DNA from: Ferrithrix thermotolerans DSM 19514
GTDB taxonomy: Bacteria; Actinomycetota; Acidimicrobiia; Acidimicrobiales; Acidimicrobiaceae
Direction: 5' to 3'
Assembly: GCF_900128965.1 (NCBI RefSeq)
Contig: NZ_FQUL01000010.1
Span: 1 to 64,000 of the forward strand
DNA: 64,000 nucleotides
Shown here: positions 35,578-45,526 of the stretch, piece after piece
Numbering within the stretch: the stretch's first letter is position 1
Layout of the letters: the number at the start of each line of letters is the position of its first letter
Notes under the pieces: model-generated
Told to the model about the DNA's origin: nothing
The model's database searches: none
The model's input: only the letters and a program-made list of their open reading frames with translations
Program-made: the position numbers and the translations under genes

Positions 35578-37169
35578 TAAACACTGAGCAGATGGGGCCG
35601 TCGAGATATCAGATGGTCGCAGTCTTAGGTGCGGGAACCATGGGGCGAGGCATAGCTTTAGTTGCTGCTATGTCCGGATATCGAGTCGCTCTGTTCGACA
35701 CAGACGCTAGCCAGCTACTAAATGCCAAGGCGACGGCTGTGCGATACCTTGAGAGCGAGGCGGCCAAGGGTCGTATCGACTCCGAAAGGCAAGACAAGAT
35801 ACTCAAGTCCATCAAGCTGTCTGAGGATCTCAACGATATCAAAGACTGTTCCTTGGTAATCGAAGCGATCGCTGAAGACCAAGCTGCAAAGTCCGAACTT
35901 TATAAAAAGGTGGAGGAAGTTGTCAGTCAAAGCGCAATCATCGCCACGAACACCTCCTCGATCTCTGTAACCAGGCTTGGACGATCTCTTCAGAAACCCG
36001 AAAGATTTCTGGGTCTTCACTTCTTCAACCCGGCTCCAAAGATGAAGCTCGTAGAGGTGGTAAGGTCTCTACTCACCTCAAATAAGGTGCTTGAAGACGC
36101 AATTAACTTTGTTCTAAGTTGCTCCAAAACCCCTGTAGTAGCACCATCGTCGCCAGGATTTATCGTAAATAGGTTGGCTAGACCTATATATTTGGAGTCA
36201 CTGCTTGCTTTAGAGCTTGGCATTTCAAAGATCGAAGTACTAGATGAGCTGGCCAAAGAGTCAGCTCTATTCCCCATGGGTCCCTTTGCGCTTATGGATC
36301 TCATAGGACTCGACGTAAATCTTGCGGTGACGAAGTCCGTCTTTGAACAGACGTACTTTGACGAGAGATATAGGCCGTCACTGCTACAAGAAGAGATGGT
36401 AAACGCCTGCCTTTTCGGACGAAAAAGTGGCTCCGGGTTCTACGGCTACGGAGGGGATGAACCACAAAACGCCGTACCTCTTGAGGCGATCGAGCCCACA
36501 AAGAGTTGGTCAGTGCAAAGATCACAAAGCAGCTTGATCGATCCTTTGATAGAGCGGGTACTTACATCCAACGATACCGTCAAGCTGCAACAAAATCCCC
36601 CACGAACAAGCAAAACGTCTTTTGGTACATTCTTCAACGAGACTCTCGTCTCCGTATCAGATGGTCGATCGGCGGCCGAGATATCTATGGAGACCAATGT
36701 CCCGGGCGTGGTCGTAGTGGATCTTGCGTTTGATTACGGCACCAGTCGCTCTCTAGGAGTCTCTACATCCCCGGGCTTAGATAGACAGACCCTTGGAGAG
36801 ATAGCGTACCTTTTGCAAGCCAGCGGAGTAAGACTTCATCTTCTAAAAGATCTTCCTGGGCTTTACATAACCAGGCTAGTCGTCTCACTCGTAAACGAGT
36901 TCTCTGAGTTTGTGCTACATAGAGGTTCAGACCCAGAGACCGCCAGCACTGCATACAGATTGGGACTCAATCAAAGCGTTTCAGCGCTGGAGTGGTTAGA
37001 CGTCGTTGGTCCAAGGTACTTTATTGAGGTCTCCGAGAGGCTCTATTTGAGATATGGGAACTCTAGATATCGTCCTTCGCAACACTTACGTGCCTTGTTA
37101 CTTAGAGAGAGTTCCGTGCGGTCGAGCGTTGGACCGACAGACAGGTCGGTTACAGGAGAGATCTCATGA
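35574..37169 (+). CDS. paaH: 3-hydroxyacyl-CoA dehydrogenase PaaH
   Basis: 531 residues, longer than single-domain enzymes and like PaaH. The NAD-binding start is VAVLGAGTMGRGIALVAAMS. TNTSSISVTRLG, LHFFNPAPKMKLVEVV and GFIVNRLARPIYLESL are the usual substrate and dimer motifs. A second 3HCDH-type C-terminal domain fills about residues 380-520 (LYITRLVVSLVNEFSEFVL). It oxidises 3-hydroxyadipyl-CoA in the lower phenylacetate pathway. It shares ATGA with paaI downstream. Confidence 0.93.
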   Translation: MINTEQMGPSRYQMVAVLGAGTMGRGIALVAAMSGYRVALFDTDASQLLNAKATAVRYLESEAAKGRIDSERQDKILKSIKLSEDLNDIKDCSLVIEAIAEDQAAKSELYKKVEEVVSQSAIIATNTSSISVTRLGRSLQKPERFLGLHFFNPAPKMKLVEVVRSLLTSNKVLEDAINFVLSCSKTPVVAPSSPGFIVNRLARPIYLESLLALELGISKIEVLDELAKESALFPMGPFALMDLIGLDVNLAVTKSVFEQTYFDERYRPSLLQEEMVNACLFGRKSGSGFYGYGGDEPQNAVPLEAIEPTKSWSVQRSQSSLIDPLIERVLTSNDTVKLQQNPPRTSKTSFGTFFNETLVSVSDGRSAAEISMETNVPGVVVVDLAFDYGTSRSLGVSTSPGLDRQTLGEIAYLLQASGVRLHLLKDLPGLYITRLVVSLVNEFSEFVLHRGSDPETASTAYRLGLNQSVSALEWLDVVGPRYFIEVSERLYLRYGNSRYRPSQHLRALLLRESSVRSSVGPTDRSVTGEIS

Positions 37170-37630
37170 GCACTAACCACCACCCCCACGCGTTCCCCTC
37201 CCCTCAAGATGTCGTCGACTACATGATGGAGAGAGACAGCCTCTCAAAGGCTTACGAGATGAAGGTAAAAATGGTGGGTCATGGCTACGCTCTGGTCGAG
37301 ATGGCAGTGAAAGAGCAGATGCTCAACGGATTCGGCATCTGTCACGGTGGAGCAGTTACCGCTCTGGCGGACTCGGCGTTTGCCTTTGCCTGCAACGCCT
37401 CCAACAACCTTACGGTCGCCTCTTCGGTATCTGTTGAGTTCCTGAGTTCAGCTGTTCTCGGCGATGTGTTGATTGCGGAAGCTCATGAGAGGTCTCTAAA
37501 GAGTCGACTTGGACTCTACGAGATCCAGGTGCATAACCAGGAGAACAAACTTGTCGCAACTATGGTTGGTCGTTCATATCGATTAGAGGGCAAGATGGTA
37601 ATTCCCCTAGAGAGAAAGGCTGGGTTTTAG
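37166..37630 (+). CDS. paaI: PaaI hotdog-fold thioesterase
   Basis: 154 residues of the 4HBT/hotdog fold. GFGICHGGAVTALADSAFAF is the PaaI signature with its active-site Asp, and SSVSVEFLSSAVLGDVL follows. PaaI hydrolyses CoA esters that have stalled in the pathway, protecting the CoA pool. It overlaps paaH (ATGA) and shares one base with paaK. Confidence 0.94.
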   Translation: MSTNHHPHAFPSPQDVVDYMMERDSLSKAYEMKVKMVGHGYALVEMAVKEQMLNGFGICHGGAVTALADSAFAFACNASNNLTVASSVSVEFLSSAVLGDVLIAEAHERSLKSRLGLYEIQVHNQENKLVATMVGRSYRLEGKMVIPLERKAGF

Positions 37631-38907
37631 TGGACTCAATCGTAAACGCATCGAGAAAAGAGATCGAAGAACTTCAGCTGGAAAGGGTCAGATGGACCCT
37701 GAATCACGCCTACGAAAACGTCTTACACTACAGGCAGAGGTTCGACTCACTAGGGGTACACCCATCTGACCTAAAGACTCTCAAGGACCTGTCTCGATTC
37801 CCCTTTACAGAGAAGAAAGATCTGAGAGACAACTACCCCTACCAGATGTTCGCCGTAGCAATGAAAGATGTCGTGAGGATTCACGCCTCCTCGGGAACCA
37901 CGGGTAAACCCACGGTAGTAGCTTATACAAAGAGAGATGTAGACAACTGGTCTTCCCTGGTAGCAAGATCGATTGAGATAGCTGGGGGGACGGCACAAGA
38001 TATAGTCCAGGTCTCATACGGATACGGTCTATTTACCGGTGGATTGGGTGCCCACTACGGCGCAGAGTCTCTCGGTTGTGCAGTGATCCCGATGTCAGGA
38101 GGTCAAACCGAGAAACAGGTAGCCATGATCATGGATCTCAAGCCATCTATAATCATGGTTACTCCTTCTTATATGCTAACGATCCTAGATGAGATGCAGA
38201 GACAGGGTATCGACACGAAGACAATCTCGTTACGGATCGGCATATTTGGCGCAGAGCCATGGGCTAGTGCAACAAAGTCAGAGATTAGGTCCCGTACCTC
38301 GATGGTCGGTGTCGATATCTATGGTCTGTCAGAGATCATGGGTCCAGGTGTCGCTAGTGAAAGCGGTTTAACGCTAGATGGACCAATTGTCTGGGAGGAC
38401 CACTTCTACCCTGAGATCATAGACCCCATAACTAAAGAGGTACTGCCCGATGGAGAGGAGGGCGAGCTGGTGATCACGACTCTCACAAAAGAGGCTCTGC
38501 CTATGGTCAGGTATAGAACCCGAGATCTAACCAAGCTTTTGGAGCCAACAGCAACTTCAATGAGAAGGATAAGTCCAATACATGGACGCTCGGATGATAT
38601 GTTGATCATACGAGGCGTAAACGTGTTTCCCACCCAGATCGAGGACATGATCGCCAAGGTTCCTTCACTGGCTCCACAGTATCTGCTGGTCGTTGACAAA
38701 GAAGGTTCGCTAGACACCCTAGAGGTCAAGGTTGAGATCAGGGAAAACGCAAGCGATGACGCAATGATGCGGGCAGCAAATGAGCTTGCACACCATATCA
38801 AAAGCATGATCGGGGTAACCGCCAAGGTCACCGTGGTCAACCCCTTTGAGATTGAAAGGACCTCTGTTGGCAAGGCAAAGCGTGTATTGGATAAGCGAGT
38901 TTTATAG
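37630..38907 (+). CDS. paaK: Phenylacetate-CoA ligase
   Basis: 425 residues. The AMP-binding loop is HASSGTTGKPTVVAYT, and YGLSEIMGPGVASE and RYRTRDLTKL are typical of PaaK. It activates phenylacetate with ATP and CoA, the first step of the pathway. The start is a GTG overlapping the paaI stop by one base. An ATP-grasp or kinase fusion is absent. Soluble. Confidence 0.95.
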   Translation: MDSIVNASRKEIEELQLERVRWTLNHAYENVLHYRQRFDSLGVHPSDLKTLKDLSRFPFTEKKDLRDNYPYQMFAVAMKDVVRIHASSGTTGKPTVVAYTKRDVDNWSSLVARSIEIAGGTAQDIVQVSYGYGLFTGGLGAHYGAESLGCAVIPMSGGQTEKQVAMIMDLKPSIIMVTPSYMLTILDEMQRQGIDTKTISLRIGIFGAEPWASATKSEIRSRTSMVGVDIYGLSEIMGPGVASESGLTLDGPIVWEDHFYPEIIDPITKEVLPDGEEGELVITTLTKEALPMVRYRTRDLTKLLEPTATSMRRISPIHGRSDDMLIIRGVNVFPTQIEDMIAKVPSLAPQYLLVVDKEGSLDTLEVKVEIRENASDDAMMRAANELAHHIKSMIGVTAKVTVVNPFEIERTSVGKAKRVLDKRVL

Positions 38908-38940
38908 CCGCAAGATTTAGAGGACGTAAAGGAGTCACCT

Positions 38941-39939
38941 ATGTACACACAGTCTCTAGACACAGATCCACTCTCGAAGGAGGTCGACCCTAATGCATTG
39001 AACGAAAGAGAGGTCGAATTCAACGGTCACATCGCCGAAGGCAACTTTGTGGAACCAGCCGATTGGATGCCTGAACGTTATAGAAAGACCCTGATTCGGC
39101 AGATGAGCCAGCACGCTCACTCTGAGGTGGTCGGGATGCTACCGGAGGGTAACTGGATCCTGAGGGCTCCCACATTGAAACGTAAGGCAATATTGATAGC
39201 AAAGGTTCAGGACGAGGCAGGACACGGCCTTTATCTCTACAGCGCCACAGAGACCTTAGGGGTAGATCGGGAGAATCTATATGAGGACCTCCTTGCAGGT
39301 AGAGCAAAGTACTCGTCCATCTTTAACTATCCCACCCTCAACTGGGCAGATGTTGGAGTAATTGGATGGCTGGTAGATGGTGCTGCGATCATGAATCAGG
39401 TTCCTCTCACTCGGTGCTCATATGGACCCTACGCTCGTGCTATGGTTCGAATATGCAAGGAAGAGTCGTTTCATCAGCGACAGGGTTTCGATCTACTGCT
39501 CCAGATGATGCAGGGTACCCATGAGCAAAAAGAGATGGTGCAAGACGCAGTGAACCGATGGTGGTGGCCTTCTCTGATGATGTTTGGACCCGAGGACAAA
39601 GACTCCGTTCACTCAGATGAGTCAAAGGCGTGGGGAATTAAGCGCATCTCAAACGACGAGTTACGACAGAGTTTCGTCGATGCGACCGTACCTCAAGCGG
39701 AGCTTTTGGGGATTACCCTGCCCGATCCCGATCTCAAGTGGGACGAAAACACCGGCCACTACCGTTTTGGGAAGATCGACTGGGACGAGTTCTGGAGAGT
39801 AGTGTCTGGAGACGGTTTATGCAACCGAGACCGAATTGCCACCAAAAAAGCAGCCTGGCGAGAGGGAGCGTGGGTACGAGAGGCTGCGCAGGCATATGCG
39901 AGAAATCTATCTAACAACGGCGGTAAACATGAGCGGTAA
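38941..39939 (+). CDS. paaA: Phenylacetyl-CoA epoxidase subunit PaaA
   Basis: 332 residues, the catalytic di-iron subunit. [19 protein letters not shown] and [20 protein letters not shown] carry Glu and His ligands for the two irons. It epoxidises the aromatic ring of phenylacetyl-CoA with oxygen. AAGGAG sits six bases before the ATG. Its 3' end overlaps paaB. Confidence 0.97.
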   Translation: MYTQSLDTDPLSKEVDPNALNEREVEFNGHIAEGNFVEPADWMPERYRKTLIRQMSQHAHSEVVGMLPEGNWILRAPTLKRKAILIAKVQDEAGHGLYLYSATETLGVDRENLYEDLLAGRAKYSSIFNYPTLNWADVGVIGWLVDGAAIMNQVPLTRCSYGPYARAMVRICKEESFHQRQGFDLLLQMMQGTHEQKEMVQDAVNRWWWPSLMMFGPEDKDSVHSDESKAWGIKRISNDELRQSFVDATVPQAELLGITLPDPDLKWDENTGHYRFGKIDWDEFWRVVSGDGLCNRDRIATKKAAWREGAWVREAAQAYARNLSNNGGKHER

Positions 39940-40234
39940 AGACCAGGACAAGGTAGCTATGTCGGAACTCTTCGAGGTCTTTGTGCGAAGTTCAAACGGT
40001 TTGGAGCACCGTCACGTAGGTTCGCTTCACGCCTACGACGCTGAAATGGCTTTACACCACGCACGCGACGTCTATGTTCGACGCAGTGAAGGGGTAAGCA
40101 TCTGGGTGGTTCCTTCGCGATGCATAACAGCGTCAGATCCAGACAGGGCTAGCTCACTCTTTGAGCCGATGTCTGACAAAGACTTCAGATACCCTACCTA
40201 CTACCACCTCCCGGAGAGGGTTAAGAACCTATGA
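39929..40234 (+). CDS. paaB: Phenylacetyl-CoA epoxidase subunit PaaB
   Basis: About 101 residues from the ATG at 39929; the open frame extends further back into paaA but that part is not PaaB-like. [20 protein letters not shown] and [15 protein letters not shown] are the family core. PaaB is a small structural subunit bridging PaaA-PaaC pairs. It overlaps both paaA and paaC (ATGA). Confidence 0.95.
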   Translation: MSGKDQDKVAMSELFEVFVRSSNGLEHRHVGSLHAYDAEMALHHARDVYVRRSEGVSIWVVPSRCITASDPDRASSLFEPMSDKDFRYPTYYHLPERVKNL

Positions 40235-41007
40235 GCCCCACAGACTCAGATTCAGATCACAACAAAGAACTTCTCTGCTTTGTCCTCAGACTCGGCGACT
40301 CCACTTTGATAGCATCTCAGCGTCTCGCAGAGTGGGCAGGGATTGCGCCAACACTGGAGGAAGATATCGCATTTGCAAATGTTGCGTTGGACCTGTTGGG
40401 TCAGGCACGACACCTCCTTAGCTACGCCTCTCAGCTCGAGGGAAAGGGTCAGAGCGAAGATGATCTGGCATTTCTCAGAGATGTCAATCAGTTCTACAAC
40501 TACACGATCGTTGAGATTCCAAATGGGGACTTTGCACAGACGTGTGCCAAAATGTACCTATTTACAACGTTCTTGATGTTGCTGTGGGACCATATAGCAC
40601 GGGGGGCAGACCAAGAACTCAAAGCGATAGCGCAAAAAAGTATCAATGAGACCAAATACCATATCGAGCACTTTGGAGGTTGGCTCATACGGCTTGGGAA
40701 CGGAACAACTTACTCCGCCGATCGACTAAAGGAGGCGTTTGAATATACCTGGCCTTATGTATCGGAGTTTTTCTCACCAGATCCTTGCATAAGTCGGCTT
40801 GCACCTACGATCGAAATCGATCTAGCAGTCGTTCAAAACCTCTGGTTAGAGGAGATCTCCCCAACCTTCTTAGCAGCAAAGCTTCCCACTATTGAGATCT
40901 CAAGGTTCATAAGCAACGGCAAGATCGGACTTCATAGCGAGCATCTCGGCCACATCCTGGCGGAGATGCAGTTTCTCCAGAGAGCCTATCCAGGGGGTCG
41001 CTGGTAG
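40231..41007 (+). CDS. paaC: Phenylacetyl-CoA epoxidase subunit PaaC
   Basis: 258 residues of the ferritin-like fold. ADSTLIASQRLAEW is not present as such, but the equivalent LGDSTLIASQRLAEWAG is, with IAFANVALDLLGQARHLLSY and the late SEHLGHILAEMQFLQRAYP. PaaC is structural and needs PaaA for catalysis. It shares ATGA with paaB and one base with paaD. Confidence 0.95.
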   Translation: MSPTDSDSDHNKELLCFVLRLGDSTLIASQRLAEWAGIAPTLEEDIAFANVALDLLGQARHLLSYASQLEGKGQSEDDLAFLRDVNQFYNYTIVEIPNGDFAQTCAKMYLFTTFLMLLWDHIARGADQELKAIAQKSINETKYHIEHFGGWLIRLGNGTTYSADRLKEAFEYTWPYVSEFFSPDPCISRLAPTIEIDLAVVQNLWLEEISPTFLAAKLPTIEISRFISNGKIGLHSEHLGHILAEMQFLQRAYPGGRW

Positions 41008-41516
41008 TGACGGTCACGAAGGAAGCTGTGTTAGAGCTGTTAGAGCAGGTGGATGATCCGGAGATTCCCGGTCTCTCGATAGTCGATCTTGCCATGGTAC
41101 GCAACATCAACGTGAGATCAGACTCCATAGAGATCGAGATTACTCCTACTTACTCAGGGTGTCCTGCTATTGAGGCTATTGTCGAAGAGATCCAACGGGT
41201 AATCGAAGCGTACGTGGGGCGAGATAGGACTGTCAGGGTCACAAAGGTTTTATCGCCGCCTTGGACGACACAGTGGCTAAGCCACAAAGCAAGAAAAAGG
41301 CTGTCTGAACAGATGATCGTCCCGCCTCGTCCCGTCGTTATTAGTCACCCAAGGCGACGTTATTACATAGAAGACTCCCCTGACGACTCAATACCTTGTC
41401 CACACTGTAAGAGCCCAAACACTCAAGAGATCTCCCGTTTTGGCTCCACTGGCTGCAAGGCACTTTATCGTTGCGAAAGTTGCCAAGAGCCCTTTGAATA
41501 CATGAAGGAGATCTGA
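41007..41516 (+). CDS. paaD: Phenylacetyl-CoA epoxidase assembly protein PaaD
   Basis: 169 residues: an N-terminal DUF59/SufT-like domain (VDDPEIPGLSIVDLAMVRNI, PTYSGCPAIEAI) and a C-terminal zinc ribbon (CPHCKSPNTQEIS, CESCQEPFEYMKEI). PaaD is needed for the epoxidase, probably in metal-centre assembly. The GTG start overlaps paaC by one base. Confidence 0.95.
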   Translation: MTVTKEAVLELLEQVDDPEIPGLSIVDLAMVRNINVRSDSIEIEITPTYSGCPAIEAIVEEIQRVIEAYVGRDRTVRVTKVLSPPWTTQWLSHKARKRLSEQMIVPPRPVVISHPRRRYYIEDSPDDSIPCPHCKSPNTQEISRFGSTGCKALYRCESCQEPFEYMKEI

Positions 41517-41518
41517 AG

Positions 41519-42595
41519 GTGCGTTCACAGTTTTATCCTCTAGAGATCGAATCCCTTCACAAAATAACAAAGGACTCTATCTCTATACGGTTCAAGGTGC
41601 CAGAGTCGCTGCGTGAAAGATTTGCATACTTAGCCGGCCAGCATATAAATCTTCGGGTTTTCATCTCCGGGGAGGAGCTCCGACGTAGCTACTCTCTTCA
41701 TCGGGCTCCTCACGAGAATTCATTGGAGATCGCCATCAAGAAGGTACCTGGAGGCAAGGTGTCTGGCTGGATCTTTGACTCATTAGAGCCAGGAATGACC
41801 GTAGATGTGATGACTCCGGAAGGCGAACTTTATCTCAAAGATGCAACCTCCACTAAGTCGGTTCTAGCGCTTGCGTCCGGGAGCGGCATAACGCCTATTC
41901 TCTCGATTGTAAAGTCATACCTCTGGCAGATCTCGCACGGCAAAGTGGCATTGATCTACGGAAATAGGGACTTGATGAGTATGATGTTTCGCGAGGAGAT
42001 CTTGGGACTCAAAAACCGCTACATAGACCGCTTTAGCTTTTTACCAGTCTTTTCAAGGCAGCGAACCGACACCGAGATAATGCAGGGAAGAATCGACGGG
42101 CAGAGGTTGAAAGACATAGAGGCCCTCTATGGCACCTTGTCTCAGTTCGACGCAGTACTTCTATGTGGTCCATTTGACATGATAGAAAGTCTCACTTTGG
42201 AGCTTATCTCGTTAGGGGTAGACAGAGGAAAGATCTACTACGAGCGCTTTGGTACGCCTCAGGATTCAAGGCACGCTGACCACACAACGACAACACAGGT
42301 GGAAGTCAAAGGCTCATCTGTAGGTGTCACCCTAGACGGTTTGGAACATACCTTGGAGTTCGATCCAGGCAGCTCATCCATCTTGGATGTTGGTATTGCT
42401 TATGGTTTGGATCTACCCTACTCCTGCAAGAACGGTGTGTGCTCAACCTGCAAAGCAAAGGTCTATGAAGGAAAAGTGGTTATGAAACAGAATTACGCCC
42501 TGACTGAGGAGGAGATACACAAGGGCTTCGTACTTACCTGTCAGTCGGTTCCAGTCACAGAGAAAGTCGTCCTGTCCTATGACGTCCGCCAGTAA
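41519..42595 (+). CDS. paaE: Phenylacetyl-CoA epoxidase reductase PaaE
   Basis: 358 residues: an FAD domain (RRSYSLHRAPHEN), an NAD domain (SGSGITPILSIVKSYL, LLCGPFDMIES) and a C-terminal plant-type 2Fe-2S domain (LPYSCKNGVCSTCKAKV, LTCQSVPV). It delivers electrons to PaaA. GAAGGAG lies before the GTG start. The tetR gene begins inside its last 17 bases. Confidence 0.96.
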   Translation: MRSQFYPLEIESLHKITKDSISIRFKVPESLRERFAYLAGQHINLRVFISGEELRRSYSLHRAPHENSLEIAIKKVPGGKVSGWIFDSLEPGMTVDVMTPEGELYLKDATSTKSVLALASGSGITPILSIVKSYLWQISHGKVALIYGNRDLMSMMFREEILGLKNRYIDRFSFLPVFSRQRTDTEIMQGRIDGQRLKDIEALYGTLSQFDAVLLCGPFDMIESLTLELISLGVDRGKIYYERFGTPQDSRHADHTTTTQVEVKGSSVGVTLDGLEHTLEFDPGSSSILDVGIAYGLDLPYSCKNGVCSTCKAKVYEGKVVMKQNYALTEEEIHKGFVLTCQSVPVTEKVVLSYDVRQ

Positions 42596-43223
42596 AGACA
42601 CAGGCTCGGAGCAATCGACAAAGGTTAGAACCCGGATAAGGAACACCGCCGCAGACCTCTTTGCCCGCCATAGCTACCCCACTACGTCGATGACGGAGAT
42701 CGCGCGAGTCTCGGGAGTATCGAAGTCCCTCATCTACCACTACTACCAGGACAAAGCAGCGCTACTTTACGATATCTCCAACAGCCACGTGCAGAGCCTT
42801 TTACGCCTGGTGAAGGAGTCTGAACAGATGTCTTTTTCTGAACCCCTAAAGGAGTTACAGTACCTAATTACTCGCTTTATGAAGGAGTACGAAACTGCGT
42901 CGAACTACCATACGGTACTCGTTCAAGACCTCAAGTTTCTACCAACAAGCCAAGGTGAAGTGGTTCTAAGAGCTCAGAGGAGGATTGTGGATCACTTCAC
43001 AAAGGTAGTTCTGGCGACCAACTGTGACCTAGTAGCCAACGACAAGGTCGTCGCACGCACGCTCACCATGCTTCTCTTTGGCATGATGAACTGGACCTTT
43101 ACTTGGCTTGACCCCAACGGAACCTTCAGCTTTGCGCAGGTCGGTGAGATAGTTGAGAGAGTCTTCTTATCAGCGATAACTACAGCTCCAGGTCTGAAGG
43201 TTATCCAAGAAGAGAGATATTGA
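42579..43223 (+). CDS. TetR-family regulator, probable PaaR
   Basis: 214 residues. The HTH is STSMTEIARVSGVSKSLIYH by family pattern (here TTSMTEIARVSGVSKSLIYH), followed by YYQDKAALLYDI. The C-terminal ligand domain has a TetR_C-like shape (KEYETASNYHTVLVQDLKFL). It is embedded in the paa operon after paaE and is the likely repressor acting at the palindrome 34714-34733. It could control other genes too. Confidence 0.9.
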   Translation: MTSASKDTGSEQSTKVRTRIRNTAADLFARHSYPTTSMTEIARVSGVSKSLIYHYYQDKAALLYDISNSHVQSLLRLVKESEQMSFSEPLKELQYLITRFMKEYETASNYHTVLVQDLKFLPTSQGEVVLRAQRRIVDHFTKVVLATNCDLVANDKVVARTLTMLLFGMMNWTFTWLDPNGTFSFAQVGEIVERVFLSAITTAPGLKVIQEERY

Positions 43224-43274
43224 CAGAGCTAAGGTCACAATTGTTAGCTACAGATATAGTCAAGGAGTACTACC

Positions 43275-44477
43275 ATGAGCAAAGCATACATATACGATGG
43301 GGTTCGAAGTCCTTTCGGGCGCTACGGAGGATCTCTTGCGCATGTAAGATCGGACGATCTAGCCTCGCAAGTAATCTCAGCGCTTGTAAAACGCAACCCT
43401 GAAGTCCGCTGGAGTGAGATCGATGACGTGTACTTTGGGTGCGCAAACCAGGCTGGAGAGGACAACCGAAACGTAGCACGCATGGCGGCATTGTTGGCTG
43501 GGCTTCCGGTCACGGTGCCCGCTGTAACCTATAACAGGCTCTGCGCATCCTCTCTAGATGCCGTAGGTTCAGCGTCGAGGGCGATAAGATCGGGGGATCT
43601 ATCTTCCGTCGTGGTAGGAGGCGTTGAAAGTATGTCTCGAGCACCTTTTGTAATGCCCAAAGCCGATGCAGCGTTCTCGCGAACAAACAGAGTCGAGGAC
43701 ACAACTATCGGTTGGCGCTTTATCAATCCAAGGTTTCAGGAGTTATACGGAACCGACTCTATGCCTGAGACAGCAGAGAACGTCGCCAAAGAGTACCATA
43801 TCGCACGAAGAGATCAAGATGAGTTCGCACTAAGATCCCAACTTCGATACAAAGCTGCCAAGGAACGGGGGTTCTACAAAGATGAAATAACCCCAATTGA
43901 AGTAGCTCTTCGCTCCAAGGAACCAATATTAGTTGTCGATGACGAGCACCCAAGGGACACCTCCATGGAGATGCTCGGCAGACTAAAGGGCGTGGTACAA
44001 AGAGAGGGAACAGTAACAGCTGGAAACTCCTCTGGGATAAACGACGGGTCGGTTGCTATGCTGATCGGTTCCGATAGCTTCGGCAAGCGCAACGGTCTTG
44101 TGCCTATGGCAGAGGTTGTTTCGATGACTACCTACGGAGTAGATCCAAAAATAATGGGGATCGGCCCGGTTGGCGCTGTAAGGAAGATACTTTCACTTAC
44201 CGGCGTCGATCTCTCCGAGATCGACGTTATCGAGTTGAACGAGGCGTTCGCGGCGCAGGCGGTAGCCGTGCTTAGAGAGTTGGGAGTCTCCGAAGACTCG
44301 GATCGGGTGAATCCAAATGGAGGTGCAATCGCCATCGGACACCCTCTTGGAGCTTCAGGAGCTCGAATAGTTCTGACAGCGGCAAGGCAGCTACAAGAGA
44401 TGGAGGGTCACTACGCGTTGTGCACGATGTGTGTCGGTGTGGGCCAAGGCGTGGCAGTCCTCCTTTCAAGACCATAG
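43275..44477 (+). CDS. paaJ: 3-oxoadipyl-CoA thiolase (PaaJ-like)
   Basis: 400 residues. The active-site Cys lies in [17 protein letters not shown], the catalytic His in [13 protein letters not shown], and the second Cys in [12 protein letters not shown]. It cuts 3-oxoadipyl-CoA into succinyl-CoA and acetyl-CoA at the end of the pathway. GGAG lies before the ATG. It is last in the operon, 51 bases after tetR. Confidence 0.92.
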   Translation: MSKAYIYDGVRSPFGRYGGSLAHVRSDDLASQVISALVKRNPEVRWSEIDDVYFGCANQAGEDNRNVARMAALLAGLPVTVPAVTYNRLCASSLDAVGSASRAIRSGDLSSVVVGGVESMSRAPFVMPKADAAFSRTNRVEDTTIGWRFINPRFQELYGTDSMPETAENVAKEYHIARRDQDEFALRSQLRYKAAKERGFYKDEITPIEVALRSKEPILVVDDEHPRDTSMEMLGRLKGVVQREGTVTAGNSSGINDGSVAMLIGSDSFGKRNGLVPMAEVVSMTTYGVDPKIMGIGPVGAVRKILSLTGVDLSEIDVIELNEAFAAQAVAVLRELGVSEDSDRVNPNGGAIAIGHPLGASGARIVLTAARQLQEMEGHYALCTMCVGVGQGVAVLLSRP

Positions 44478-44694
44478 AACGTAGTAGTTGTAGGGCACTG
44501 AAGTCTAACACGCTGCCACGGTGGTTTCTTAGGTAGTAGCTTTCGTACAAACTGAGTTATGGAACGTCTTTTTAGATTCATGACTTGGTGCACTGGTCAC
44601 CCGGTAAGCTAGTGATCTTTACTCGTCTTGATAAAGGGTCAACGCTAGATCTGTAAACTTCAAGATAAAACCCTCAAGTGGGAGCGCTTACCCT

Positions 44695-45294
44695 TTACTT
44701 GGACCTTAGAAGCGCTACCAGCGAGGGCGAGTTGTGGCCGTGATCAGCCACATCCGACACCTTTTTGAGTTCCAAAATCTCAAATTCCGAAAAAGACTGC
44801 TCTATCTCGGACTCCGTTAGCAATCGGTCGGGATCAGGGGGGCCGACGTGACCGAGTGAGTCAATATGGTGCCCGATTATAAATATATACCCACCTTGAC
44901 TCACCGCCTTTTTCAAAGACTTATACAGCTGGTAACGCTCGTTGCTCGAAGGGTGGATATTGGCAAGTACAACCAGGTCGAACTCCCCGGACTCGCCAAG
45001 AAAGAGGTTCAGGTCTGTACAGACCACTGTGATATCAAGTCCTCTATCTTTCGCAGCGTTTGACAACCGAGAAAGAGCTACGTCGGAGATATCGACCGCA
45101 GTCACACTCCAACCACTCTCAGCTAGAAAGACTGAGTTTCGCCCCTCGCCACAACCTAGATCGAGTGCCCGACCCGGCTTCAGATCCTTGGTCAGCTCCA
45201 CCAGCGACGGATCAGGGTCGTGGATCCAGAGATGCTCCGACTCTGCATAACGTCGATTCCACTGATCCCTAAGCGTCTCCGAAGTCTCCTCCAT
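44695..45294 (-). CDS. Class I SAM-dependent methyltransferase
   Basis: About 200 residues from the ATG at 45294, preceded by GGGAGG; a GTG two codons earlier is possible. DQWNRRYAESEHLW, RALDLGCGEGRNSVFLAESG and TAVDISDVAL make the SAM-binding core. Its closest general shape is TehB-like small methyltransferases. The substrate is unknown. It is convergent with the paa operon, and the gap of 217 bases between them shows no clear terminator. Confidence 0.88.
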   Translation of the reverse strand: MEETSETLRDQWNRRYAESEHLWIHDPDPSLVELTKDLKPGRALDLGCGEGRNSVFLAESGWSVTAVDISDVALSRLSNAAKDRGLDITVVCTDLNLFLGESGEFDLVVLANIHPSSNERYQLYKSLKKAVSQGGYIFIIGHHIDSLGHVGPPDPDRLLTESEIEQSFSEFEILELKKVSDVADHGHNSPSLVALLRSK

Positions 45295-45526
45295 CGCCAC
45301 ACCTCCCTAAATCTGCACTCTAACCCTTTTATCTTTATCTTACATAACTGTTGGGGTGGACAAGTAGATTTTTCTCTACTAACTACCAAGGGTCCTCAAG
45401 CCGATAGGTTATCATGCACAAGACATACAACACTTTGAGTCTTCTCTCCCCTCCACCTAGAAAGTCTCTCAGCTGAAAAAATACTAAGTGTGGTATATTA
45501 CTCGCATAGGTAAAGGAAGGTGAACT

